Assembly: GCA_040756375.1 (NCBI GenBank)
Contig: JBFLZC010000004.1
Coordinates: 186,001-250,000, forward strand
Direction: 5' to 3'
Length of the DNA stretch: 64,000 nt
Source of the DNA: VGSG01 sp040756375
Lineage (GTDB): Bacteria; Desulfobacterota; Desulfomonilia; Desulfomonilales; Desulfomonilaceae
Within the stretch, counting starts at the first letter, position 1. Every line of letters starts with the position of its first letter. The translations under genes and the position numbers were made by a program. The notes beneath the pieces are model-generated. The model had not been told where the DNA came from. It saw only the letters and a program-made list of their open reading frames with translations, and did not search any database. Shown here piece by piece: positions 8,554 through 16,849 of the stretch.

Positions 8554-8674
8554 GCCCTTGATGGGCGCAATGAATTGCTCCACTACGACTTGTGGTGGGC
8601 CATACGCGACGAGTTGCTGAATGTATCCGTTCAGTTACGTGAGGCTCGATGCAACAGGCAGAAGGTCTCTCTCC

Positions 8675-8756
8675 GTCATTCCGGCGGAAGCCGGAATCCA
8701 GAATCTCTAATCCTGCGTTCCGCGCCAGACTGGCCCCCGGCTTTCGCCGGAGTGAC
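8675..8756. repeat. Palindromic REP-like element
   Basis: Inverted arms GTCATTCCGGCGGAAGCCGG and CCGGCTTTCGCCGGAGTGAC. This is a widespread intergenic repeat type. The surrounding gap 8554-8943 holds nothing else apart from the promoter at 8849. Confidence 0.75.
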
Positions 8757-8848
8757 GAGGTTGGTTTATGGCATTTACCTCAAGCCCAACCGTTTTCAGC
8801 CTCTTCTGCCCATGTAACTGAGGGCTAATTGGTGCAAAGTCCTGGCTC

Positions 8849-8877
8849 TTGACAGCGCTTTGTGCCGGAATTACGCT
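8849..8877 (+). promoter_or_regulatory. Possible promoter of the glycosyltransferase operon
   Basis: TTGACA at 8849-8854, a 17-nt spacer and TACGCT at 8872-8877. The -35 box is perfect and the -10 box is weak. The start codon is 67 nt downstream. Confidence 0.4.
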
Positions 8878-8943
8878 TGCTTCTGATGATCCACACCATG
8901 AGATGCATTTACTTCGGAGTCGAAAACCCAGCAGGAGTTTTCC

Positions 8944-9897
8944 ATGCTCGTTAGTGTTGTGATTCCGGTTTACAACGGCGCGAAAAGCATCGGTCGTCTC
9001 GTGGACAGACTCATAGCCGAACTGACCGATACCGATCTCCAGATTGTGCTGGTCAACGACGGCAGTCCGGACAATAGCCATGAAATCTGCCGTGAGATCT
9101 TCCGAAAGTACCCGGATAAGGTGCGATACGTGAATCTGGCACGCAACTTCGGGGAGCACAACGCGGTGATGGCAGGGCTGACCCATTGCGACGGCGATTA
9201 CGCAGTAATCATGGACGACGATTTCCAGAATCCGCCGGAGGAGGTCATGCGCCTCGTACAGGAGGCCGAACAAGGCGGATTTGACGTGGTTTACAGCTAT
9301 TACGAGGCAAAAAGACATCACTGGCTACGGAACTTGGGCAGCCAGTTGAACGGCTGGATGGCCAATTTTATGCTCGATAAGCCTAGAGACCTTTATCTTT
9401 CGAGCTTCAAATGCCTGAACCGATTCCTGATTAATGAAATCATCAAGTACCAAGGGCCGTCGCCGTACATCGACGGGCTTGTGCTCCGATGCACGGACAG
9501 GATAGGGAAAGTGCTGGTCCGGCACGAGATGCGGCGGGAAGGCAGATCTGGATACACGGTACGGAAACTGATTCGGCTTTGGTTAAGCATGTTCGTGAAC
9601 TTTTCGGTGATGCCGTTGCGGGTCAGTTTTTTGCTGGGAGTGGCGGTGAGCTTGGTTGCGGCCATCACAGCGGTTCTCGTCGTGGTGGAAAAGCTCCTCC
9701 AACCTGACCTGAGTGCTGGGTGGGCGTCACTGGCCCTTCTGATCCTGCTGTTCTCCGGTCTCCAGTTGTGCATCCTGGGATTGATGGGCGAGTACATCGG
9801 TCGAACGCTGCTGAATGCCAATCGGCAGCCTCAATTCGTGGTTCGGAGCGTGCTCGATCGGGACGACGCGAAACAGGAGCAGCATGGAGCAACATGA
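8944..9897 (+). CDS. Family 2 glycosyltransferase, GtrB/ArnC-like
   Basis: A 317-residue GT2 enzyme of the type that moves a sugar from a nucleotide donor to undecaprenyl or dolichyl phosphate. The N-terminus VSVVIPVYNGAKSI and LVNDGSPDNS, then the DxD-like IMDDDFQNPPEE near residue 90, are catalytic signatures. Two C-terminal transmembrane helices (about 225-250 and 262-285) and the GEYIGRTLLNANRQPQFVVR tail are typical of GtrB, ArnC and DPM1-like proteins. GGAGTTTTCC precedes ATG 8944. The stop overlaps the next gene by 14 nt. It likely contributes a lipid-linked sugar for surface glycan or lipid decoration. Confidence 0.9.
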   Translation: MLVSVVIPVYNGAKSIGRLVDRLIAELTDTDLQIVLVNDGSPDNSHEICREIFRKYPDKVRYVNLARNFGEHNAVMAGLTHCDGDYAVIMDDDFQNPPEEVMRLVQEAEQGGFDVVYSYYEAKRHHWLRNLGSQLNGWMANFMLDKPRDLYLSSFKCLNRFLINEIIKYQGPSPYIDGLVLRCTDRIGKVLVRHEMRREGRSGYTVRKLIRLWLSMFVNFSVMPLRVSFLLGVAVSLVAAITAVLVVVEKLLQPDLSAGWASLALLILLFSGLQLCILGLMGEYIGRTLLNANRQPQFVVRSVLDRDDAKQEQHGAT

Positions 9898-10636
9898 ATA
9901 TGAAACCATGTACCACGTGGAAGGTCGGTACTGGTGGTACGTGGGTCTCCATAGGCTCGTGTTGAAAGTCCTGGCTAGGCATGTGCCCGCGAATCGTCCT
10001 GCGAAGATCCTGGACGCGGGATGTGGGACGGGTGGGTTTTTGCACCAATTGTTTGAACGGCCCGGTCACGTGGTGGGGATCGATCTCTCATCCGAAGCGG
10101 TGAACTGGTGCAGAGTTCGAGGTTTTGCCAGTTTGGCCCAAGCATCGATCTGTGAGATCCCCTTTCAGAGCCACACGTTCGACGCGATCACTTCACTGGA
10201 CGTGGCCTATTGCCTGGACCCGGATGACGCGTTTGCTTCGTTCGGCGAGATGTACCGGGTCTTGAAGCCCGGAGGGGTGCTTATTCTCAACCTTCCCGCG
10301 TACAACTTCCTTCGCAGCACTCACGATATTGCGATTCACACGCGACACCGGTTTCGCCTCTCGGAGCTGCGTTCCATGCTCGAAAAGAAGGGTTTTGCTA
10401 TCGTTTTAGGCACGTACCGGAATACGGCTCTCTTTCCTGCCGCGGCCGCGGTGCGAATCCTGAAGCGTTTGCTCCCCAGCCGGAACGCAGAGATCCGTTC
10501 AGACGTGCAACCCCTACCGGGGCCGATCAATTCAGCACTGACCTCCATCCTCATCGCGGAGAACGCGCTCATCCAGCGCGGCTTCAGACTGCCCTTCGGC
10601 CTCTCCATTTTCTGCGTAGCAAGAAAGCCCGCTTGA
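9884..10636 (+). CDS. Class I SAM-dependent methyltransferase
   Basis: A 250-residue methyltransferase. Motif I is ILDAGCGTGGFLHQL near residue 40, followed by VVGIDLSSEAV and the post-motif FDAITSLDVAYCLD, then LKPGGVLILNLPAYN. The start is ATG 9884 after AGGAG and lies inside the end of the glycosyltransferase gene (14-nt overlap), so the two are translationally coupled. The context suggests methylation of a glycan or polyprenyl-linked intermediate; the acceptor is not identifiable. Confidence 0.87.
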   Translation: MEQHEYETMYHVEGRYWWYVGLHRLVLKVLARHVPANRPAKILDAGCGTGGFLHQLFERPGHVVGIDLSSEAVNWCRVRGFASLAQASICEIPFQSHTFDAITSLDVAYCLDPDDAFASFGEMYRVLKPGGVLILNLPAYNFLRSTHDIAIHTRHRFRLSELRSMLEKKGFAIVLGTYRNTALFPAAAAVRILKRLLPSRNAEIRSDVQPLPGPINSALTSILIAENALIQRGFRLPFGLSIFCVARKPA

Positions 10637-10698
10637 AAATTGCATAAGCGGTCGCGATCGGCCTCCCAAAAGGCTCGGGGAGGTACCCATTTTCGTCT

Positions 10699-10726
10699 TT
10701 GACCCTGACGGGCCTTGTGTTAGATT
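10699..10726 (+). promoter_or_regulatory. Possible promoter of the pit operon
   Basis: TTGACC (10699-10704), a 16-nt spacer and TAGATT (10721-10726), about 190 nt before the transporter start. The rest of 10637-10918 shows only a small CGGCTC-CGA-GAGCCG hairpin near 10775. Confidence 0.4.
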
Positions 10727-10918
10727 CCCGTTAAGAAACCCCTGCATCACGTCACTGCATGGTCTACCGTTTCCGGCTCCGAGAGCCGTCAAGAGGAAAC
10801 TCCTGCGAGCAAAGACCAGTCCCCTTTCCGGTGCAGAGTGGCTTTACAAGGAGGGTTCCAGGTTATTCATGTGCCCTCCCCAGTGGGCTCGTGAAGAATC
10901 TTGCTTTGCGTGTGATCT

Positions 10919-12151
10919 ATGACTCCTGAATTAACCTTACTCATTCTGAGTGTAGTTGCCGGGGCCTACATGGCCTGGAACATCGGGGCCAATGATTGCT
11001 CCAACGCGATGGCGTCGGCCGTGGGCGCCAAGGTCCTCACGCTGAAGCAGGCTTTGGTATTGGCAACGATTTTGACGTTTCTGGGAGCCACATTTGTGGG
11101 TTCCCACGTGTCCCAGACGATTCGCAAAGGCATCATCGACGCAGGCGCCATATCAGACCCCAAGCTCATCTGGATGGGCCTGCTGTCGGCCCTGCTCGCC
11201 GCGGCCCTTTGGGTGTGCCTTTCCACGTACAGGAATCTGCCGGTATCCACAACCCATTCCATAGTTGGAGCCATGATAGGCGTTGGTTTGGTCGCTGGTG
11301 GCCCCAAGGTCGTTCATTGGGGTCAGGTTGTGTCCATCTTCATATCCTGGACCCTTACCCCGATCTTGAGTGGTCTAGCCGCCTTCTTCATCTTCAAATT
11401 CATCGATCGTACTATCTTATCTAGAATGGATTCGGCGCAAGGTACCGCCATCACGAGCCCTTTCTTGGTCGCGGCAACCGTGTTCATCGTGACACTCTCT
11501 CTTTTCCTGGAAACTCCTCTTGGTCACAAGCTCGGCATTAAGGGCGTGGAAGCCGCGATCATTCCGGGTATTGCTGCGCTGGCCGGCTACGTGATTTGCC
11601 GGGGAATCCTCAAATCCAAGCTGCGCAAGGGAGAATTTTCGGTCCCTGAGCAGGTCTTCCGGTACTTGCAAGTTATGACATCATGTTACGTCTCTTTCGG
11701 GACCGGAGCGAACGACGTGGCGAATGCCATGGGACCTCTGGCAGGGATATATTTCATCTATTCCACGGGCTCGATGGCTGAGCAAGCGCCAGTACCGGTT
11801 GCGTTACTCGCATTTGGCGGCATGATGATTTGCGTGGGAATAGTGACCTGGGGTTACCGGGTGATTGAGACTATGGGATCCAAGATCACCGAATTGACTA
11901 GTGTGCGCGGCTTCACGGTTGAGTTCTCGGCCGCTACTGTCATTCTGGTGGCTTCGATGATGGGGCTCCCAGTCTCCACTACCCATGCAGCGGTGGGAGC
12001 GTTCGTAGGGGTGGGATTGGCCCGAGGGCTCCAGGGCCTGCTGGATGTGGGGACCTTGGTGCACATCTTCGTCTATTGGCTTATCACCGTTCCGGTCGCT
12101 GCCGCGACTTCGGCGGTCATTTACCTTGCGTTGATTGCGTTATTGAGCTGA
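10919..12151 (+). CDS. pit: Inorganic phosphate transporter, PiT family
   Basis: A 410-residue integral membrane protein with about ten hydrophobic helices. Both halves carry the PiT signature: NIGANDCSNAMASAVGA near residue 21 and FGTGANDVANAMGPLAG near residue 260. The repeated LPVSTTHSIVGAMIGVG and LPVSTTHAAVGAFVGVG segments show the internal duplication of the family. It would carry phosphate (or metal-phosphate) into the cell, driven by protons or sodium. A DUF47/PhoU-like gene follows directly, the standard pairing, and then a PhoR-like kinase. Confidence 0.93.
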   Translation: MTPELTLLILSVVAGAYMAWNIGANDCSNAMASAVGAKVLTLKQALVLATILTFLGATFVGSHVSQTIRKGIIDAGAISDPKLIWMGLLSALLAAALWVCLSTYRNLPVSTTHSIVGAMIGVGLVAGGPKVVHWGQVVSIFISWTLTPILSGLAAFFIFKFIDRTILSRMDSAQGTAITSPFLVAATVFIVTLSLFLETPLGHKLGIKGVEAAIIPGIAALAGYVICRGILKSKLRKGEFSVPEQVFRYLQVMTSCYVSFGTGANDVANAMGPLAGIYFIYSTGSMAEQAPVPVALLAFGGMMICVGIVTWGYRVIETMGSKITELTSVRGFTVEFSAATVILVASMMGLPVSTTHAAVGAFVGVGLARGLQGLLDVGTLVHIFVYWLITVPVAAATSAVIYLALIALLS

Positions 12152-12171
12152 ATCCCATAGGGTGGTGTATC

Positions 12172-12840
12172 ATGAGATTTGTACTGAGCAGTCTGTTTCG
12201 GCGATCTCCTCTGCAGAACACCTTCAAACATGCGGTGAAGGTAGCGCAATGTGGTCCGATATTTGTGAAAGCGGTCGAAGACTATTTTGAAGGCGACCGG
12301 GTTGAGTTCGAGCTTCTCAAAGAGGAGATTCGGGATATTGAGGCGGATGCAGACAAGATCAAGCGCAACATACGCGCGCACCTCCCGGCATCCATAATCA
12401 TGCCCACGGACAAGTTCGTGTTCTTCTCTTTCCTCCGAGAAGCAGACAAGGTGGTGGATTGTGTGAAGAACGCGCTCTACTGGATGTCGTACTATTCGTT
12501 TTGTCTACCCGAAGGTATCCAGCGCGACTACATGGTTCTGGTCAAGGAAGTGGGGGATTATCTCGGCCTACTCCCGGAAATGGTCCTTCGCGGCCACAAA
12601 TACTTTGAGAGTCGTCTCGAAGAGGACAGGCAGGCAGTCAAAGATATCATCCGGGAGATACGCTTCCGAGAAAAAGAGTCGGACGAATTGGAACGGACCA
12701 TCTACATCCGACTCTGCGCAGACGAAGGACTACCGCCTAAGACCTTCTTTCTCATGATGCGCCTGGTTGAAACTACAGGCGATATCGCAGATCATCTCGA
12801 GAATGCAGCGGACATGATGAGGGCTATGATTGCCCGGTAG
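12172..12840 (+). CDS. DUF47/PhoU-like phosphate transport regulator (TIGR00153 type)
   Basis: A 222-residue, all-helical, charged protein. The start MRFVLSSLFRRSPLQNTF and the EFELLKEEIRDIEADADKIKRNIRAHL segment match the DUF47 family, which usually lies next to pit genes and is related to PhoU. The internal ATG 12172, 20 nt after the pit stop, is chosen because the longer frame overlaps the transporter with unrelated residues. It likely regulates or gates the Pit transporter at the membrane. Confidence 0.9.
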   Translation: MRFVLSSLFRRSPLQNTFKHAVKVAQCGPIFVKAVEDYFEGDRVEFELLKEEIRDIEADADKIKRNIRAHLPASIIMPTDKFVFFSFLREADKVVDCVKNALYWMSYYSFCLPEGIQRDYMVLVKEVGDYLGLLPEMVLRGHKYFESRLEEDRQAVKDIIREIRFREKESDELERTIYIRLCADEGLPPKTFFLMMRLVETTGDIADHLENAADMMRAMIAR

Positions 12841-12857
12841 TAAAGAAGGATCGAGGA

Positions 12858-14633
12858 TTGAAGAGACAGCCCAAGCTGCTGTGGCGGCTTTTTCCCTATT
12901 ACTTGGCTGTCATCCTGATCTCTGTCTCTGCCATGTGGTGGTACGTCACCCACGAGCTTGAAGACCTGGTCTTTCAGCAGACGGTGGCGCAGCTCAAATC
13001 TCAATCGACCCTAGTCTCCGAACTGATCGGACCGTCCCTCCGCTCCGGAGATAATGCTACCATTGATTCGCTCTGCAAGCAGGTCGGCAAACAAATCGAA
13101 ACCCGAATAACGGTGATTTCTCCTGCCGGCAAAGTGCTGGCCGATTCTGAGGATGACCCTAACCGAATGGAAGATCACTCGGCCAGGTCCGAAGTGATAG
13201 AAGCCACGAGCGGCAAAACGGGTGTCTCCTCACGATACAGCTTCACCCTGAACCAGACTATGATCTACGTAGCTACGCCGCTTTCTCAGCAGGGGCGTTT
13301 GCTTGGCATCGTACGCGTTTCCAAAGCCGTGAAGGGACTGGCTGGAAGCCTGAGACCGGCTTATATCAACGTAACCGTGGTGGGGCTGATTGTCGCACTG
13401 CTCGCCGCGGCGATTGCATTCCAGGTATCCCGCAGCATCAATCGGCCGATCTCAAGAATGAAGGAAGGGGCTCAACTCTTTGCCGCAGGCGATCTGGAAT
13501 ATCGGCTGAACGCGTCCGGAGACGACGAGCTTGCGGACCTGGCAGATGCTCTCAACAGCATGGCGGCTCAGTTGCATGATCGCGTGACCCTTCTAACCGA
13601 GCAGAGGAACGAACTGGAAGCAGTTCTGGGCGCCATGGTGGAGGCAGTGCTGTTAGTCGATCCCGACGAGCGAATTCTCCGGGCCAACAGAGCGGCGGAG
13701 CGCTTGTTCGGGATAGAGACGGCTAAAGTTGTTGGTCGGCGCCTCGGTGAAGTGATCCGTATTCGGAGCCTGGGCCAATTTGTGGAGAAAGCCCTCGTAG
13801 CCGGACAGCACGTGGAGGATGAACTAACCATCGTCAAGGGCGCGGGGCTGGTGCTCCAGGCGAACGGAACCCCGTTGCGAGGCGTTGGCGACCAACAGAT
13901 CGGGATGCTTATTGTCCTAAACGACGTAACTAACATCAAGAAGTTGGAGCGGATACGCAGAGATTTCGTGGCCAATGTCTCGCGTGAGCTGCGAAGGCCG
14001 ATAATTCTCATCCAGGGCTTCCTGGACAAGCTCAAGGAGGGCTCTATTCGTGATCCGGAGAGCGCAACCCAGTTGCTGGACACCGTTATCACTCAAACGG
14101 ACCGCCTCAATGTCATCATAGAGGACCTGCTCACCCTCGCGAGGATTGAGCGAGACACAGAAAAAGGCGAAGTGGAGCTGCATCGCGGGGAGGTCGGCAA
14201 GGTGGTCGAATCCGCGGTTCGTGTTTGTCGGGGGCAAGCATCGGAAAGAGGAATCGGGCTCAATGTCGAATGCGAGGAAGGCCTCATTGCCGCGATCAAT
14301 GCGTCCTTGCTCGAACAGGCGGCAATGCACCTGGTGGATAACGCGATCAGGTTCAGTGAAAAAGGCTCATCAGTAACGATCCGTGCACGCCGCCAAAACG
14401 GTGAGACCGCCATCACGGTTTCGGATCAAGGATGTGGCATCCCCAGAGAGCACCTGGAGCGAATATTCGAGCGATTCTACCAGGTCGAGGAGCCGCACCG
14501 TCAAGCCAAGCCGGGGAGCGGCCTGGGGCTCGCCATTGTGCGGCATGTGGTCAATGCGCATCACGGTCGCATTGAGGTTACCAGTTCCCCCGGAAAAGGA
14601 AGCACCTTCACCATGTTCCTTCCCTCCGCCTGA
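12858..14633 (+). CDS. PhoR-like sensor kinase with a substituted H-box (probably no autophosphorylation)
   Basis: A 591-residue protein: TM1 (about 10-28), an extracytoplasmic sensor, TM2 (about 172-192), HAMP, a PAS domain (about 252-355), a HisKA-like helix and a complete HATPase_c (DNAIRFSEKGS, SDQGCGIP, PGSGLGLAIV). The HisKA reads DFVANVSRELRRPI, so the phospho-accepting His of the usual SHELRTP is Arg376 (codon CGT at 13983, one transition from CAT). If the read is correct, ordinary His phosphorylation is impossible and the protein may act as a phosphatase, pseudokinase or partner of another kinase. The start is TTG 12858, 17 nt after the DUF47 stop. No PhoB-type regulator lies beside it. 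Confidence 0.88.
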   Translation: MKRQPKLLWRLFPYYLAVILISVSAMWWYVTHELEDLVFQQTVAQLKSQSTLVSELIGPSLRSGDNATIDSLCKQVGKQIETRITVISPAGKVLADSEDDPNRMEDHSARSEVIEATSGKTGVSSRYSFTLNQTMIYVATPLSQQGRLLGIVRVSKAVKGLAGSLRPAYINVTVVGLIVALLAAAIAFQVSRSINRPISRMKEGAQLFAAGDLEYRLNASGDDELADLADALNSMAAQLHDRVTLLTEQRNELEAVLGAMVEAVLLVDPDERILRANRAAERLFGIETAKVVGRRLGEVIRIRSLGQFVEKALVAGQHVEDELTIVKGAGLVLQANGTPLRGVGDQQIGMLIVLNDVTNIKKLERIRRDFVANVSRELRRPIILIQGFLDKLKEGSIRDPESATQLLDTVITQTDRLNVIIEDLLTLARIERDTEKGEVELHRGEVGKVVESAVRVCRGQASERGIGLNVECEEGLIAAINASLLEQAAMHLVDNAIRFSEKGSSVTIRARRQNGETAITVSDQGCGIPREHLERIFERFYQVEEPHRQAKPGSGLGLAIVRHVVNAHHGRIEVTSSPGKGSTFTMFLPSA

Positions 14634-14726
14634 CACTCGCATCCTCACAAGTTTCTTCTCGCGGGAATATGTCCGCTCATTTTATAGCAAGTGCCAAAAC
14701 AATGTCCGATTGCCGCTTGGGCTTTG

Positions 14727-14829
14727 GTAGGTGCCGGCCTCCGTGCGGGCACATTTTTCTTAAAAATATCAACCAGCTCGGGCCGGCAGCGCCTGCCCCG
14801 GACCTGATCCGGGGGACGCCGGCCCCTAC
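14727..14829. repeat. Palindromic element with GTAGGTGCCGGCC termini
   Basis: Imperfect inverted termini are GTAGGTGCCGGCC and GGCCGGCGTCC-like/GGCCCCTAC. The interior contains CCGGACCTGATCCGGGGG, similar to the interior of the 30298 element. Nothing coding is seen in 14634-15117. Confidence 0.55.
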
Positions 14830-14916
14830 CGGTTTCCTTCAAGCGCGGGCTGTCCGAGAAGCCATGAATTTTGCCAACCGGTATAGTGTTCTCGATGGTG
14901 ATCCTAACCCGGCTCT

Positions 14917-14996
14917 GGTGGGACAGGCATCCTGCCTGTCATGCTTACGCGAGCAGCACTGCGGTCCAAATAGACAGGCGGGACGCCTGTCCCACC
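14917..14996. repeat. GGTGGGACAGGC palindromic element, copy 1
   Basis: Termini GGTGGGACAGGCATCCTGCC and GGCGGGACGCCTGTCCCACC pair as an imperfect inverted repeat. The same family is at 30298-30375 and 39111-39216, with a fragment near 44468. Confidence 0.75.
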
Positions 14997-15117
14997 GAAA
15001 TCAGGTTCAACAACCTCCCAGCCTGTTGATCTATTCCAGCGTGCAGTGAGTAGAATACGATTCCAGCGCGGCACGCGAGGCCACTGCATCCTACTAATTG
15101 GTCCAGGACGGATCCAT

Positions 15118-16314
15118 TCATTCAGGACGAATTGACTCGACCACCGCCAGCAAGAACCCATCGCAGCCGTGAGCTGCTACGAGTGACAGCCCTACTGGTA
15201 TTCCATTCACGTCTGCGAGTGGCAGTGAAACCTGCGGCAGACGGCAGATTCCTGCCACTGCCGTCAACGAAAGTGCTCGAGGGTAGTAATCCCCCGTCGT
15301 ACGATCATGCCCCACAGACCCTTTCAACGGGGCAGGGGTAGGAGCGGTGGGCAGGCACAACAGATCCGCGGGTCCCAGGAATTCCCTCAGAGCCTGATAG
15401 TAACGCTCACGCCGCCGGATGGCCTCCTCCAGGCCTTTTCGGTCGTAATTCTTCACAAGCTCGAAGCTCTTGGCGATCGTGGGCCCGAATTGGGGTTTTG
15501 CCGATTCTACCCACGATCCCAGGCAGCTCCAGATTTCGGCCCACTGAATCGCTCCATACGTTTCGTACCAGTTCCTAAGTCCTCTACCAGCGCCTTCTTG
15601 CACGATTTCTTCCAGGCGGGCAGTCTGCACGCGACTTGGGAAAAGCCCCTCCATAAGTCTGAGCGGCCGCGAAAGAGCCTCTCTCACATCGGGATCGATT
15701 ATGGAGAATGCGTCTTCAAGCAGATGGATCGTACCCACATCCACTCGCGCCGGAACATCGCACCCCACGAGGACCGACGCGGCCCGAGCGAGCACGTCCG
15801 GGCTTTGTGCCAGCACCCCAACAGTATCGAAGCCAGGCGCAAATGGATTGACTCCGGCAACTGAGATCGCGCCATGAGTCGGGCGGTACCCGAAGATCCC
15901 GCAGTTGCTCGCAGGCACCCGCACGGAACCGCCTGTATCCGTACCGAGCGCGAAGTCGACCAGGCCACAAGCTACCGCAGAGGCAGAACCGCTGGACGAG
16001 CCTCCGGGGACACGATCGGGAGCCTTAGGGTTCAGGGGCGTTCCGTAGAAAAAGTTTTCCCCGATCAGTGCAAACGCGAGCTCGTCCGTCACGGTCTTCC
16101 CAGCACATGTCACGCCCGCGAAGAGCAACTGGTCTACGCAGACTGCATTGACAACCGCTTCAGGATGCGTGTCTCGCCAGGTGGGGTTTCCGCATGAGGT
16201 CTTGTGACCGGCAATGTCGATCAAGTCCTTCGCGGCGAAACGCAGCCCTGAGAGAATGCCTTCGCTCTTGGGCTCGAGTACGAACGTTTCCACAAACGCC
16301 CCTGATTCATCCAT
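15118..16314 (-). CDS. Amidase signature-family hydrolase
   Basis: A 398-residue amidase. The Ser-cisSer-Lys triad is complete: Lys29 in FAAKDLIDI, the GGSSSGSASAVACG loop near 100-113 and GTDTGGSVRVPASNCG near 122-137. It is shorter than many family members but has the C-terminal LPQVSLPLADVNGIPVGLSLVA, so it appears whole. It hydrolyses a carboxamide, the substrate being unknown; nothing indicates a GatA role because no gatB or gatC is near. ATG 16314 lies after GGAGGAAAC. It is monocistronic. Confidence 0.9.
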   Translation of the reverse strand: MDESGAFVETFVLEPKSEGILSGLRFAAKDLIDIAGHKTSCGNPTWRDTHPEAVVNAVCVDQLLFAGVTCAGKTVTDELAFALIGENFFYGTPLNPKAPDRVPGGSSSGSASAVACGLVDFALGTDTGGSVRVPASNCGIFGYRPTHGAISVAGVNPFAPGFDTVGVLAQSPDVLARAASVLVGCDVPARVDVGTIHLLEDAFSIIDPDVREALSRPLRLMEGLFPSRVQTARLEEIVQEGAGRGLRNWYETYGAIQWAEIWSCLGSWVESAKPQFGPTIAKSFELVKNYDRKGLEEAIRRRERYYQALREFLGPADLLCLPTAPTPAPLKGSVGHDRTTGDYYPRALSLTAVAGICRLPQVSLPLADVNGIPVGLSLVAAHGCDGFLLAVVESIRPE

Positions 16315-16405
16315 GTAAGTTTCCTCCCGACGAGACAGTTTTCGCTCGGAGAGTCCCTAGTGTCGCGTCCCGCAAATAGCCATCACAACCCTGGCGCCAC
16401 ACGAT

Positions 16406-16490
16406 GTCATTGCGAGGAGTGAAGCGACGAAGCAATCTCAGGCACTTATGGTGCAACCAATTGAGATTGCTTCGTTTCGCTCGCAATGAC
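16406..16490. repeat. GTCATTGCGAGG palindromic repeat
   Basis: Arms GTCATTGCGAGGAGTGAAGC and GTTTCGCTCGCAATGAC, with inner AAGCAATCTC and GAGATTGCTTC, form a long imperfect hairpin. This repeat type is common in intergenic DNA of many proteobacteria. The remainder of 16315-16849 shows no convincing gene. Confidence 0.8.
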
Positions 16491-16849
16491 AAATTCGGTG
16501 CTCCTCCGGCCGATCATAACTCTCGGATGGACCCTCGCGGCCGGTTACGGAGGTTATTTGCGGGACCACATACTAGAAGGTCGCTCAGCACCTTGCTATC
16601 AGACGTCACACTCCTGGGTCAAGGTGCGCATAAGTGAGCCTAATCGACCTTGAGACCTGACCGAATCCTAGGGCGCGTGGCAGCTTTAGCCGAAAGGGGC
16701 ACATGGCCGTGGGAGTGGCCCGAAGCGGCCTGGAGAAGTTCCTCCTTAACTTCTGCCGAGAAAGGGTTCATAATCCGTTCCGAGCGTGTCGAGAGCGGTC
16801 AGCAGCGACGCGGTTTGTGCCGATTGTCGGTTAGACCTCCGAGGAGATC

